A stretch of 31,766 nt of DNA from Haplomitrium mnioides (lineage: Eukaryota; Marchantiophyta; Haplomitriopsida; Calobryales). The stretch covers positions 1-31,766 of the forward strand of contig JBNGIS010020496.1 of NCBI GenBank assembly GCA_049999725.1, given 5' to 3'. Positions 12,544 to 22,324 of this stretch are shown piece after piece; the first letter of the stretch is position 1; the number at the start of each line of letters is the position of its first letter. A model generated the notes under the pieces. It did no database searches and had not been told where the DNA came from. It was given only the letters and a program-made list of their open reading frames with translations. The position numbers were made by a program, and so were the translations under genes.

Positions 12544-12708
12544 ATGGGAGATAAAGACGCACACAATGAGAAGCAAAGGAGGAATAAAGCGAGAAAAATG
12601 AAGAAAGCAAGCATGCAAATGGCAGAAATGGCGAACAATGGACACTACCCAAATAGAAGGACGAAGGACTTCTCAAAGATTCACTTAAAAGACTTTTATA
12701 AGATTTAG
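12544..12708 (+). CDS. Short basic ORF of family R, copy in R1 (54 aa)
   Basis: An ATG-initiated frame of 54 codons ends in TAG. It starts MGDKDAHNEKQRRNKARKM and ends DFYKI. It is rich in Lys and Arg, with no recognisable domain. The same frame is found at 13077-13232 (51 codons, three fewer by a 9-base in-frame difference) and at 22335-22499 (54 codons), always between the LTR or pol end and the polypurine tract. Most differences between copies change the amino acid, so selection for a protein is not evident. It could be a small accessory ORF of the element or chance openness in purine-rich DNA. Function unknown. Confidence 0.3.
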   Translation: MGDKDAHNEKQRRNKARKMKKASMQMAEMANNGHYPNRRTKDFSKIHLKDFYKI

Positions 12709-12890
12709 TTAAATTTTTTTTATTATATTTAAAGTATAAAAGCTCTTTAGAATATAGAAATATGACAATAGGAATAGCACAAGTCTTTGAACATCATAGG
12801 TACCAATTAGGGCAAGAAACGGATCAAGCAACAACAACAACACCTCGAATAGCCCAAAATGGAAGAAATTGAGGAACATTGCTTCAACAC

Positions 12891-12909
12891 AAAGAAAAGA
12901 AAAGAAAGG
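12891..12909 (+). other. Polypurine tract of family R (copy R1)
   Basis: AAAGAAAAGAAAAGAAAGG is a pure purine run. The equivalent run at 22685-22703 is directly followed by TGTCAG, a normal LTR start. Here it is followed by CCTGTGGTGG, a site inside the LTR, so the first 340 or so bases of the LTR are missing. Confidence 0.65.
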
Positions 12910-13325
12910 CCTGTGGTGGTTAAGGTGGTAACGGTTTTGAGGAAAGAATGCTGGAGTAGATCAGTTTTATCCTTTTTTTTCCTTTCTTAAAAATAAATCA
13001 GCTTCCTTGTAAATCAACCTTCTCTCCTTGGCCAACTACACCAAAATTTCCCTCATATATACTGTTAGGGTCCAGGATGGGAGATAAAGACGCACACAAG
13101 GAGAAGCAAAAGAGGAATAAAGCAAGAAAAATGAAGAAAGAAAGCATGCAAATGGCAAACAATGGAGACTGCCCAAACAGAAGGACAAAGGACTTCTCAA
13201 AGATTCAATTAAAAGACTTTTATAAGATTTAGTTTAATTTTTTTTATTATATTTAAAGTATAAAAGCTCTTTAGAATATAGAAATATGACAATAGGAATA
13301 GCACAAGTCTTTGAACATCATAGGT
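12908..13325 (+). repeat. Family R copy R2: second LTR remnant and internal piece
   Basis: This is a tandem repeat of R1 starting at GGCCTGTGGTGG. It is collinear with about 12376-12793 and ends at GAACATCATAGG. There R1 continues TACCAATTAGGG but R2 switches to TGCCACTTCGG, the start of the minus-strand gag-protease remnant. The switch at 13325 is a sharp breakpoint between two unrelated elements. Confidence 0.75.
13077..13232 (+). CDS. Short basic ORF of family R, copy in R2 (51 aa)
   Basis: This is the counterpart of the ORF at 12544-12708: ATG at 13077, stop TAG at 13230. It begins MGDKDAHKEKQKRNKARKM and ends DFYKI. Relative to the other two copies it lacks nine bases coding for three residues in the middle, keeping frame. 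It is lysine-rich, has no known domain, and coding status is uncertain. Confidence 0.3.
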   Translation: MGDKDAHKEKQKRNKARKMKKESMQMANNGDCPNRRTKDFSKIQLKDFYKI

Positions 13326-16064
13326 GCCACTTCGGACCTCTCCTTTCTTCCGGCCTTAGTGTCCCTGCCTCCCGTTGAACATTCAGTGGTTCGTCCTTGC
13401 ACATGCATCCCCTTAGTGCCCTCTTCGAGTTCCAATTGGTTGACTCCCACCTCTCCTTCCTCCCTTAAATCGTTCTCTATAGCCTCACTGACCATCTTGA
13501 CCCAGTAGTGATATTCCGATTCTTCGTCTTCTTCGGACCATTCACTGTCATACTCGTCTTCGGCTTGGGTCTCCCCCAGATGTGGCATTGGCTCGTCGTG
13601 CACCTTCGTTTTTTCATGACCAAACACCAAAGTGGAATTCCCCCAATTGTGGAGGACTCGGGCTCCATACAGCCATGGTCTTTCGACTAGCATCGGGTAG
13701 AGAGAGGCTCTGGCTGGACGCATCACCAAGTAATTTAATTTAAATTCCTTGTCTCCGATGAAGGTAGGAATCCGAAGTAGGGAGCCCAGTGGTTTCACTC
13801 GGGATCTATCTGCCAATCTCATGATTCTGGCAGTGGGTTGGAATTCCTTGAATCCCAACTTATGGGCAGTCTCTTCTATCATGATATTAACCCCGGCCCC
13901 CCCATCTACTGGCACTAAGGATAAGGTGCACCCTACAATTTGGATATTGATTTCTGGCACTCCCTTATCCTCGCAGACCAGATGCACATCCGCTTGGACT
14001 CCGACTCGGGGTAATTTCCTCCTTTGCTTCGGACCCATCAACAATTCTCTCAGTTGACGTATGTACACTTGACTGTCTTTGATCAGCTGTCCCACTGTGG
14101 CCGTAACTGGGCAATCTCTTACGTCGGCCTGGATGCTGTAGAGGATTGGCTTGGTGTCTCCTTCGGGGGTGGGGATCTTTCCTTTGGATTCCTTGGGTTC
14201 CTTCTGATGGCCCCGGATGTTCTTCATGGTTTCTTGGGCTGCCTTCTCCTCTTCCAGAGCCTCCAATGCTTCCAGCTGCTTCCGCACATTGTCCTGTTGT
14301 TTTGGGTAGAACCACTTCGGGTTATCACGATTGTAGTCCGAATCACTCCGAAGTGACAATTCGGGAGCCGCTCCCCTCTTCAATTTCCGCTCTTTTTTCC
14401 GCTGGCTCTTAGGCTTGGACTTGGTTCCCGAGCGGGTCACCACCCGAAAGCAATCCTCCGGGGCAGGGGTTTCCCATCCGAGCAATTCAGCTTCTTCCTC
14501 CTCTTGGTGGATCTCCAACTCTATTAAGTTCACAGCCGATGGAGGGGGAGAGTTCATGCCGGGGTGTGGGTTGGCTTTAGGCCTTCGGTTGAGAGGGCAA
14601 TTCACAGCTGCATGACCCTCCTTTTTGCACTGGAAGCAGAGAGCCACTGGTTGTCCATATCCGCTCTTCTTGGGTTCATGACAATTGGGGGAAATGTGCC
14701 TTGGCTGGCCACAATTCCAGCACACCATAATAGTCGTCCTTGGGGGTCTGGTTACATTCCAACCATTTCCCTACCCGCTGCTGACACCTGGAGGCCAACT
14801 TAGCATCGTCCAGGGTCCTCCGCTGATTTGGTAGACCGCCTCAGGGGCCTCTTTGTAAACGTAATCCACCTCTTCCTTTATGAATTCAGGTGCTTCGTCC
14901 CGTACGTAGTGAATTGCGTTGTTTTCAGTGGGGCATTCTTGAGTGGAGTGGCCGTGCTTATTGCATCGAATGCACCATACTCCGACTCTTCTGGTGGGAA
15001 GGGGCCGACCTTCTGGTTTGATCCCGGCCAGGAGGATATTAATTGTCTCCATCCTTGCGCTCAATTCGTCTATCCGATCCTTGTCGACGGACCTTTTGCT
15101 GGGTCCGGGCTCGAGTTCACTCCCCTTTGATTTCCCCTTCTGAATTCCCTTGTAGCGATGCACCTCTCGTTCTTTGGCCCTCTTCTTTTTATTTTGATCC
15201 TTCTTTTTTTTCTTTTTCCTGGAGTCCCGCTCTTCTTCTAAGCTGCTCCTGTCGGAATCTTTGTCGCTTTCCAAAGTGGCGTCGGAACTCTCCTCTGTTT
15301 CTTCTTCACTGTCCAAAGTGTCCAACGAATCCTCAAATTCATATCTCTTCTTGGTCTTCCTTCTAGAGTTGGTGATCGCAGCCTTCACATGTGACTGGGC
15401 TGCACTGACCGCGCCTTCCAAGGTCCGAGGATCTGTCTGCCTTACCCATGTTCCAATTCCTCTGGGCAAGGCCGCAAGAAACCATGAAGTTAACATTCCG
15501 TCAGTGGTTGGCGGATTTAGCTTGCGAGCCACCTTCTTGAATCTTTGAAGGAATTTTCTTACTGATTCTTTCTTCTTCATTCTCAACTGGCCCATTTTAA
15601 TCAGTGCCTCTGTCTCTTCTCCAATTCCTTGGAATTCAGCAATGAACGCGGATTTGAAGGCTCCTCAGTCTCTCTTGACATGGTCCGACAAGTCCTTATA
15701 CCATGGCTGTGCCTCTCCTTTAAGAACTGCGGGCAAGATCCCGATTTTAACGTGGCTTTCCCCATTTGCCGCTGAGGTATTCTCCAGATCATCCAGCCAG
15801 ACATCAAGATCATCTTTCGGACGTCCTTTGAAGGATTTGTACTTGAATCTACCCCTCAACCCGAAAGGGGGCACCGAATTGGCCATCCCCGCCTTATTCA
15901 CGGGCACTTCCACCCACAAGCCTCCGCCTTCCGCCACTCTTTCTTAATAGATGCGCAATCCGACGCTCTGTTTTGGAATTTGCCTCCCTAGTCCGACTTG
16001 GGGTCCATGTCGCAAAGAGTGATAACTTGGCCTTGGATTGGTCTCAAGCTTTTGCAAACCTTTC
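13326..16064 (-). pseudogene. Ty3/gypsy gag-protease pseudogene (Tat/Athila-like), one frame with three stops
   Basis: Read leftwards from about 16064. A capsid-type retrotransposon gag region spans about 15886-15380 (motifs PWYKDLSDHVKR and RKFLQRFKKVARKLNPP), followed by a strongly acidic then lysine-rich linker (about 15350-15130). Three CX2CX4HX4C zinc knuckles lie at 14974-14933, 14722-14681 and 14638-14597. A retropepsin-like domain has VDGGAG with the catalytic Asp at 13906-13904; the DGG form is, as I recall, usual in plant Tat-type elements. A later PMLVERPWL resembles the protease flap-to-end region. A single frame is kept, broken by TAA (15944-15946), TGA (15665-15667) and TAG (14771-14773). 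Around 14770 another frame is also open for about 40 codons, so a pair of compensating indels there is possible. The first in-frame ATG is at 15886, but the frame is open further upstream, so the start is uncertain. The element is cut off at 13325 and lacks RT, RNase H and integrase. Not functional. Confidence 0.85.
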
Positions 16065-16082
16065 GCCCTCCTTCTAGCGCCA
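16065..16082 (-). other. Candidate primer binding site of the minus-strand gag element
   Basis: On the minus strand TGGCGCTAGAAGGAGGGC starts six T residues after a CA (16090-16089) that could end an LTR (CTGACATACA). TGG at the start is what a PBS pairing with a tRNA CCA end requires, and its position just upstream of gag is right. Only the first six bases match the tRNA-Asp-type PBS seen in Tat/Athila elements. I cannot name the tRNA. Confidence 0.5.
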
Positions 16083-17355
16083 AAAAAATGTATGTCAGCC
16101 CCCTCCTTCTAGTCTTATCCTCCAAACACCGCTCTTCGGAAGGAAAAGGCTGACTTTTATGGGGTTCCAGGTTCTTTTATGAGATGCCCCCGCTATAAGT
16201 TATCACTTTCAGGTCTTAAGGATGTTCCTTCTCACCTTAGAAACCCTTCTTCTTGTTCACTTTTTCATCCAGACATTCATCCACAACTCAACAGCTTTTT
16301 TGATCAAATTCCAAAGTGAATTCCAGTGATCCTAAGTAGGATCCAGACTCAAAGTTTTGCAATGCAGGATCAAGTCTTGATATCTGAATTATACAAGGGA
16401 TCTGTCCCCTTACTGCCTTCTCCTCTAACTCTGATTCTTGGACCCCTGCTGATCTGAGATCCTGTTCACTTTGGATCTGCAATGTCTTTCCAGTAATTAC
16501 AAACAGAATACAAAACTAACTACACCCTGCATACACAACACCACACACTCCGCCGGCATTCCTCTGACTTGGGTTGATCCCCGCAACACAGTCGTGACTC
16601 TCAACCCTTCATTCCTCTCATTCCTCTTCAGCTCTTCTGATCTCCCAAGATCCAATCTTCACTGCCTCCCTTGCACTCTTGATCTTTATTCCAGCAATTC
16701 CAACCTTCTCTTGAGTCTCACAATTCCAGTGACCCGTCCTCCCTCTACTCACGCACCCTTCTCCAAATAGTCTTTTTACCTTCCCTCGCGAGAAGCCCTG
16801 GTTTGACTTCCTCCGGATCAGAAGAGGTCTTGTTTAACTTCCACCTCTGGAAGACAGTCCTCTCAACTGCTGGCCACCCACTCCATCCTAAAGCTTCGAT
16901 GGATCTTCTTACACTGTGCGCGGGCACGAATGCAGCTACTCCTTCTTGACTTCCTTTGAGAGAATAAACCAGAAACGCCCATGACGTTCCTGGGATTGTT
17001 GCTCTTGCATAGTTAACACTGAGACAACCCCAAAGATCCCCCTTTGGCAGCCTCTCCGATTTCAAGACAACCTAGAATTTCTTCCCTCTTCAAGTATCAG
17101 TCTACCTCTGATGCTGGTCCACCCGCAGAGATGAGTACACCTGGATCGCCTGAGCCTCTAGAGCTCCCTGCTCAGCGATTCCCAGTGCCACTCCAGTCCA
17201 CCTCTACCCTTGCTAGCCCCCTACTTGAGTTCACCTGCTTCAATTGAAGATTTAAGAAATCTATCCTCCCTCCCTCGTGTGTCTTCCTTTCTGCTATCGT
17301 TCTCACGACTTACAAGTTTGCATCCACAAACAACACCTCAAACATCGCAGACGAT

Positions 17356-17364
17356 CCATTTATA
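17356..17364 (-). promoter_or_regulatory. TATA-like box in the long minus-strand LTR
   Basis: The minus strand reads TATAAATGG, about 1.27 kb before the candidate PBS. Sequence around it (plus strand TATACTCCTTGCTTACC) resembles that around the TATA-like box at 24619-24624 in the second LTR, which supports a shared promoter region. Confidence 0.45.
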
Positions 17365-17987
17365 CTCCTTGCTTACCTTGTTGAAGCCTTCTTGGTACCC
17401 CCGCATTCGGCAGTTAATATGGTTAAGCAACGTCGTGGTGACACCTCGCCAATACGAGCAATGACTAACTAAAGTAGTTAACCCAAGGTTCTCAACTGTC
17501 GTTCCAAAAACCTCGTGGAATCCCCGAAGATGCTCTTGGCGCGGACTGGGTCTGACACTTGGTCGAACATGGGTGAAGACTGTGCTCGGAGCTCCTGATT
17601 ATGGCATAAATCCAACCCTGGTAGCTCGGCGTCGATTCGTGCTTTCAAATCAGAAGAGGAGGGCTTGGCGTCCTCGAAGTCGCAAATTCCGGAAGTGTCC
17701 CCGCGGGACCCCGATGATGACCCATCCGATGTCGCCACTTCATTTGACACATCGTAGAGTTAGTCGCAACCGAGGAGGGCGATCCAACATGGTAAAGCTG
17801 AGCTAGATCCGAAGAAGAATTCCAAGATGAAGAGAGAGAGAGGATAATCTGAAAAGCCTTGATCCCTGAATCCGAAGAAGGCGCAATCCGCAAGTGATTC
17901 TGAAGACAGAGGCCACGTCATCCGTAAGCTCCTTCGAAACTTCCCCATCGCCCTCGGAACTCCACAGGTTGCCACGTATCCTGCCTT

Positions 17988-18249
17988 CCACGTCATCCGC
18001 ATAGCACCATCCGCCGCCGCCCTGCAAAGGGGTAGGCGGACCGTCGCATTGACCTGATTCTGTATTTGACCCGTCGCTAACCCGCAGAAACCCTCGGACC
18101 ACCGCTGAACGCCATGTCATCCGTCGTCGCGCCGTCTGACGCCGCCTCGCAAGGGGGTAGGCGGACCATAGCCTTGACCGGATTCCGTAGCTGACCCGTT
18201 GTTGACCCGCAGGAACCCTCGGACCATAGTGGAACGCCACGTCATCCGT
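17988..18249. repeat. Imperfect tandem repeat, about 124 bp x 2.1
   Basis: Units start at 17988, 18112 and 18237, each with CCA[C/T]GTCATCCG. Each full unit contains GGGGTAGGCGGACC, TTGACC[T/G]GATTC, GACCCG and ACCCTCGGACCA in the same order. The third unit breaks off after about 13 bases. The repeats are much more GC-rich than the rest of the window and sit in what would be the U3 part of the minus-strand LTR, where tandem promoter repeats are common. Confidence 0.85.
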
Positions 18250-19711
18250 CAAATAATTCACTCGCCGAGTAAGAACGGTACCTTTTGTCGTCACTTCGGA
18301 ACCCGCTCGCAATAAGAACTGAGGCTTCCTTCGCTATCTTTTTGCTTCACTTGATATAGGAACTATGTAGACTCCCCGTAGATCCTCTTTGAAATTTCAG
18401 CGCACTCCGTTGAACTTTCGTCCTCGCCAATACCGGAACTCTGATAGGTCACCTTTTTGGTTGCTGGTCCCTTGCTTCTTCTTCTGGCCAAATCGTCGCC
18501 TCGTTGCCTTTTCACCACAAGAACTAAGCGTGCCAGAAACTCCCATTGAGCTTTTAGACCATACCTTGTCAAACTTTCCGCCGCTTCGTCGGATTAGTGA
18601 TATATCAGCATTTCGCCTTGCTCGCTCTTTGTTTGGCCGGGCCCATGATAAGTCACTATTTCGCATCCATTCCCTTGGTCTCCAGCTGGGCTTCCTTACG
18701 GATCCACATTAAGTGGTCTCCCCACTTAGGGAGGCTAATCGGAACCCTACGTCCCGCAGACTCCCTGGGAATGCCACGTGTCCCTTAATCCGTGAAGCGC
18801 GGTGGGACTGCCACGTTTATGCAGCTCCCCACAAAGTTCCTGAGTTTGTAACTATGATCCGTCGCTATTTCGTCCTTCTTGCTTAGAATCGCCGTTGCTT
18901 TAAGGAATCTTCCATGTCGCCGTAATAGTGACCAGTCTTTGCTTCGTCAGTTGCCGCTTCGCCATCACTTCGGACCCGTCGGATCGTCCTTCATGGATCT
19001 CTGTTAAGTGGGGAACCCACATAGGGAGGCTGATCGGATCCAACTTAACCGATTCTCCCCACATCGGGGGATCAAGCGGAACCCTTTTAACAGGTCACTC
19101 AACTTATGAAGGCTTGGTTCCGATGTTTGTCCGGTTGTACCCTCTGATGAACTTCTTCCGAGACTTGCATCAGACTCCCACCCTTCCTCTTTCGAGAGGA
19201 CTTCGGACTTCGAGAAAGCATTTGTGTTTACCTGGAGAAAGAGGCGTCCCCCGATCTCTGGTGTTGTTGTTGCTCCTCGATGCATGTCGCCCTTGTCCCC
19301 TACCTTGAATTTGCCGTTCTGACTTGCTGGGCGACCCGTTATTCTTCATTATGGCTTCCTCTCCTGCCTTGCTGACGCGCGACCTCCCTTGAACCTCGTC
19401 TTGTGGTCTTCTCGGCCTGACACTCCATTGCGACTCTCCTCTGCTCTCCCGATCCCCTTCGCCTTGCCTCGTCTTCCCTCTCTCTTCCGGTCTCTTCCTT
19501 TCTTGTCTTCCTAGCACTGACATTTCTAGCTCTTGCCCCCTTCCTTCATAATATGAATCCGATTCCGCTACTTCAGATCGGAAGAATGAAGTAGCCTATG
19601 CTTATCTTCCGATTAGAGTAAATGTGTTGCTTTCCGCTCATCTTACCACTTCAGAATGGAGAAATGTCATCGATGCCGCTTCTGGTTCCTTGTAAACCAC
19701 ATTAGCCCGTG

Positions 19712-22155
19712 TTCCATTGGTTGACACTTCCCTATCCCTTTATCGACACTATTTTGGATAACGTGGCTAGAAAACAGTGTTACAGTTTTCTAGATGGTTA
19801 TTTTGGATATAATCAAATCGAAATCCATCCGGATTCCAAACATCTTACCACTGTCACTACGCCTTGGGGGTGTTACTCGTACAACAAATTGGTCTTTGGC
19901 CTTTGTAATGCTTGAAGCGCATTCCAGAGGATCATGCTCATGGCATTTGAGTCCCTTCTCCAAGGACCAAATAAGTGTCTAGAGATTTACTTAGACAATT
20001 TCACGGTGTACAACACCACAGACCACCATCTTGCCAAATTGGAACTTGCCTTCACTTGTTGCCGCATATATGGCATTTCCTTAAATCCAAAGAAGTGTAA
20101 GTTCCTCGCGCTAGCAGGTGTGCTTCTAGGGTATATCATCTCAGAAAAAGGTCTACACCTAGATCCAGCGAAGGTGATCATTATCCTCTCACTTCCCCCG
20201 CCAACCATAGTCAAGCAGCTACAACATTTTTTGGGAAAATCGGTTTATTACAGACACTATTGCTTGAATTATGCTAAGATCGTTGCTCCTCTATATCAGC
20301 TGATAAGGCATACAGTTCCCTTTGTCTGGACTAAGGACTGCCAGCAAGCATTTCAAGCCTTAAAAGATGTCTTGGCTTCTCTGCCCTTTCTAGCTCCTAT
20401 CTATTGGTCTCTTTCTTTTCTAGTGATGGTGGACACTTCTTCTATTGCTACGGGCGCAGTACTGGCCCAAATTCAACAGGGCAAAGAATATCCTATTTAT
20501 TATGCTAGACGTCAAATCAGCTTGGCTGAGAGAAATTACAATGTCATTGATCGAGAGGCCCTTGGACTCATCCATGTAATCCAAAAATTTCGACATTACC
20601 TTCTGGGCTATCTTTTCACTTTTGTTGTAGATCGTGACTCTTTAAAGTACATCATTAACAAGCATGATCTTATTGGTTGCCTTGCTTAATGGGTTCTTCT
20701 TCTCCAAGAGTTTAATTTCCAACTCCAAGTTCAACCAGGAACCAAGCATGGGAACTGTGATCTCTTATCCCATGTGCTTGGAATTCCTGAACCCAACTCC
20801 TTGGACGATACTTTTTTGGACTTGTGGGTTTCCCACATATCTACCTTGCTCACTACAGAGGTTAGCCTTGATCCGCCTTACAAGTAGTTGGCTGCCAAAC
20901 CTTGGTACAGCCATATGATTGCTTACCTCACAAGTGGTACTCTTCCTTCGCATCTCAAGTCTGATCAGCGGCAAGCCTTTACCAGATCGGATGCCATTTA
21001 CATTATTCTTTTGGGTATTCTCTATAGAATGAGTGTGGATGGCATCTTGAGAAGATGTCTCGTACCACCACAGACCCTTGCAAGTTTTACACGACTGCAA
21101 CACCTCTACGTGTGGAGGATATTTTGTGAGCAAGACCACCACCAGAAAAGTACATTGCTCTAGTTATTGGTGGCTTATCTTATTTGCAAATTCCCACAAA
21201 TTTGCTCACACCTATGATGCTTGCCAGTGGACAGAAAAATCCTGCACATAATTCAAAGATGCCTTTAGTGCCTATCTTACCCCTCTCTGCTTTTGAGAAA
21301 TGGGGCCTGGACTTCATAGGTCCCATTGCCCCACCTTCTCGCTCAAGACGAAGCCAGTATATCCTAGCAGCAACTGATTATGCTACCAAGTGGGTAGAAG
21401 CTATCGCGCTTCCTGCCAATAATGCGATATCAGTTGCTTCATTCCTCTATTCCCAGGTTTTAACTAGATATGGCTATCCTTTAGAGTTGGTTAGTGATCG
21501 CGACACTCATTTTTTGAATGAGGTCATTGAAGCCTTCATAGCTTTGTACTCCATCTGCCACCGCACATCGACGCCATACCATCCTCAAGAAAATGGCCAA
21601 GTAGAGAGTACCAACAAATTTTTGAAAGCCATACTAACCAAAACTGTCTCCCATCACAGATATGATTGGGATGAACATTTACCTGCGGCCTTATGGGCCT
21701 ATCGCTCCATGACCAAGGTAGCTACAGGTTTTACACCATTCCACCTAGTCTACGCGCAAGAGGCCTTGCTGCCCATTGAAATACAGGTCCCTTCCTTACG
21801 GGTTGCCATTTCCAATCGATTAGGACCCTTAGAGTCCTTGCAACACCGACTGGCAACCTTAGAACAATTGCAAGAGGATAGGATTCAGGCCTCAGATTAG
21901 CGCTTTGCCCATCAACACCACATCAAGCTTTCCCATGATAAAACAATCATGATGCGCACATTTGGGACCAATGACCTAGTTCTGGTTTTTGACATGAGAT
22001 TCTTACATTTTGCTCTCGAGTTTGCTTCACACTAGCATGGCCTTTATAGGGTGACAATTGTCCATCCCCATAGCTACCTTAGCCTTTCCACATTAGATGG
22101 TACAACCTTTGATGTCCATGTGAATGCCAATCGTGTTAAGCTCTATTGTGTATGA
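19712..22155 (+). pseudogene. Ty3/gypsy pol pseudogene: partial RT, RNase H, integrase
   Basis: Homology begins within RT (LPYPFIDTILD, FLDGYFGYNQIEIHPD, PWGCYSYNKLVFGLCNA). The catalytic YxDD box is YLDN (Asn codon 19997-19999), which should abolish activity. The RT thumb/connection region follows, then RNase H (about 20405-20690, with REALGLIHVIQKFRHYLLG). A zinc-finger-like stretch (CGGYF at about 21113, DACQW at about 21220) leads to an integrase core with D at 21310-21312, a second D in SDRDTHF and E in GQVESTNK, spaced DD35E. A GPY/F-like C-terminus (GLYRVTIVHPHSYLSLSTLDG) ends at TGA 22153-22155. Stops lie at 19913, 20687, 20885, 21249, 21898 and 22033, and the frame changes near 21.11 kb and 21.25 kb. 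Gag, protease and the first part of RT are missing. The integrase wording fits the Tat/Athila side of Ty3/gypsy. Confidence 0.93.
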
Positions 22156-22324
22156 GTTGTATTGTTGGGCGATGTCTGTGAAGTACCTTGCTCTTTGTTC
22201 GTCAATTTGTTCTTCCAAGTGTTCTGTTCCTTGCCACCATGCCATGACCCATCCTTGGAAATTCTAGAGCAGCCATGCAATATTCCTTGCATGAGATGCT
22301 CAGGATTGAACCGAAGGATCTATT

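Larger units (their letters stand above)
12360..12909 (+). repeat. Family R copy R1: LTR remnant, short ORF, polypurine tract
   Basis: From left to right: TAGCTAGGGGCTGGCTGG, the TGTGGTGGTTAAGGTGGTAACGG segment shared with the 3' LTR at 23.05 kb, a T-rich segment, CTCATATATACT, then an internal part from GGTCCAGGATGGGAG to a polypurine tract. The internal part (from about 12533) is collinear with 22325-22703, which follows the pol pseudogene, so it derives from the 3' untranslated end of the same family. The small LTR-internal-PPT arrangement without gag or pol resembles a non-autonomous, internally deleted derivative. Confidence 0.75.
16089..19700 (-). repeat. Putative very long LTR of the minus-strand gag element (ends uncertain)
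   Basis: Starting at TGTATGTCAG next to the candidate PBS, this 3.6-kb stretch has no convincing coding region. It is pyrimidine-rich on the plus strand up to about 17.4 kb. It contains a minus-strand TATA-like box (17356-17364), then GC-richer sequence with tandem 124-bp repeats and repeated CACGTCATCC, CACTTCGGA and TTAAGTGG...AGGGAGGCT motifs. It shares CTTGATATAGGAACT (about 18350) and the TATA neighbourhood with the second minus-strand LTR at 23.6-26.5 kb. No second LTR copy or left-hand terminus was identified. The right boundary is set only by the start of pol homology at about 19.71 kb, so other insertions could be hidden here. Confidence 0.45.

Noticed and set aside
13311-15548. Plus-strand open frames opposite the gag-protease remnant
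   Set aside because: They are antisense shadows of a recognisable minus-strand coding region and show no motifs.
17803-18312. 169-codon minus-strand frame over the 124-bp tandem repeat
   Set aside because: The length is explained by GC-rich repeated sequence with few stops, and the peptide is arginine-rich and unrecognisable.
19170-19523. 117-codon Arg/Glu/Ser-rich minus-strand frame
   Set aside because: Low-complexity composition from pyrimidine-rich DNA; no domain, and nearby frames are equally open.
19575-19585. AGATCGGAAGA, identical to the start of a common sequencing adapter
   Set aside because: Only 11 bases match, it lies inside a small native inverted repeat (CTACTTC...GAAGTAG), and the flanking bases do not continue the adapter.
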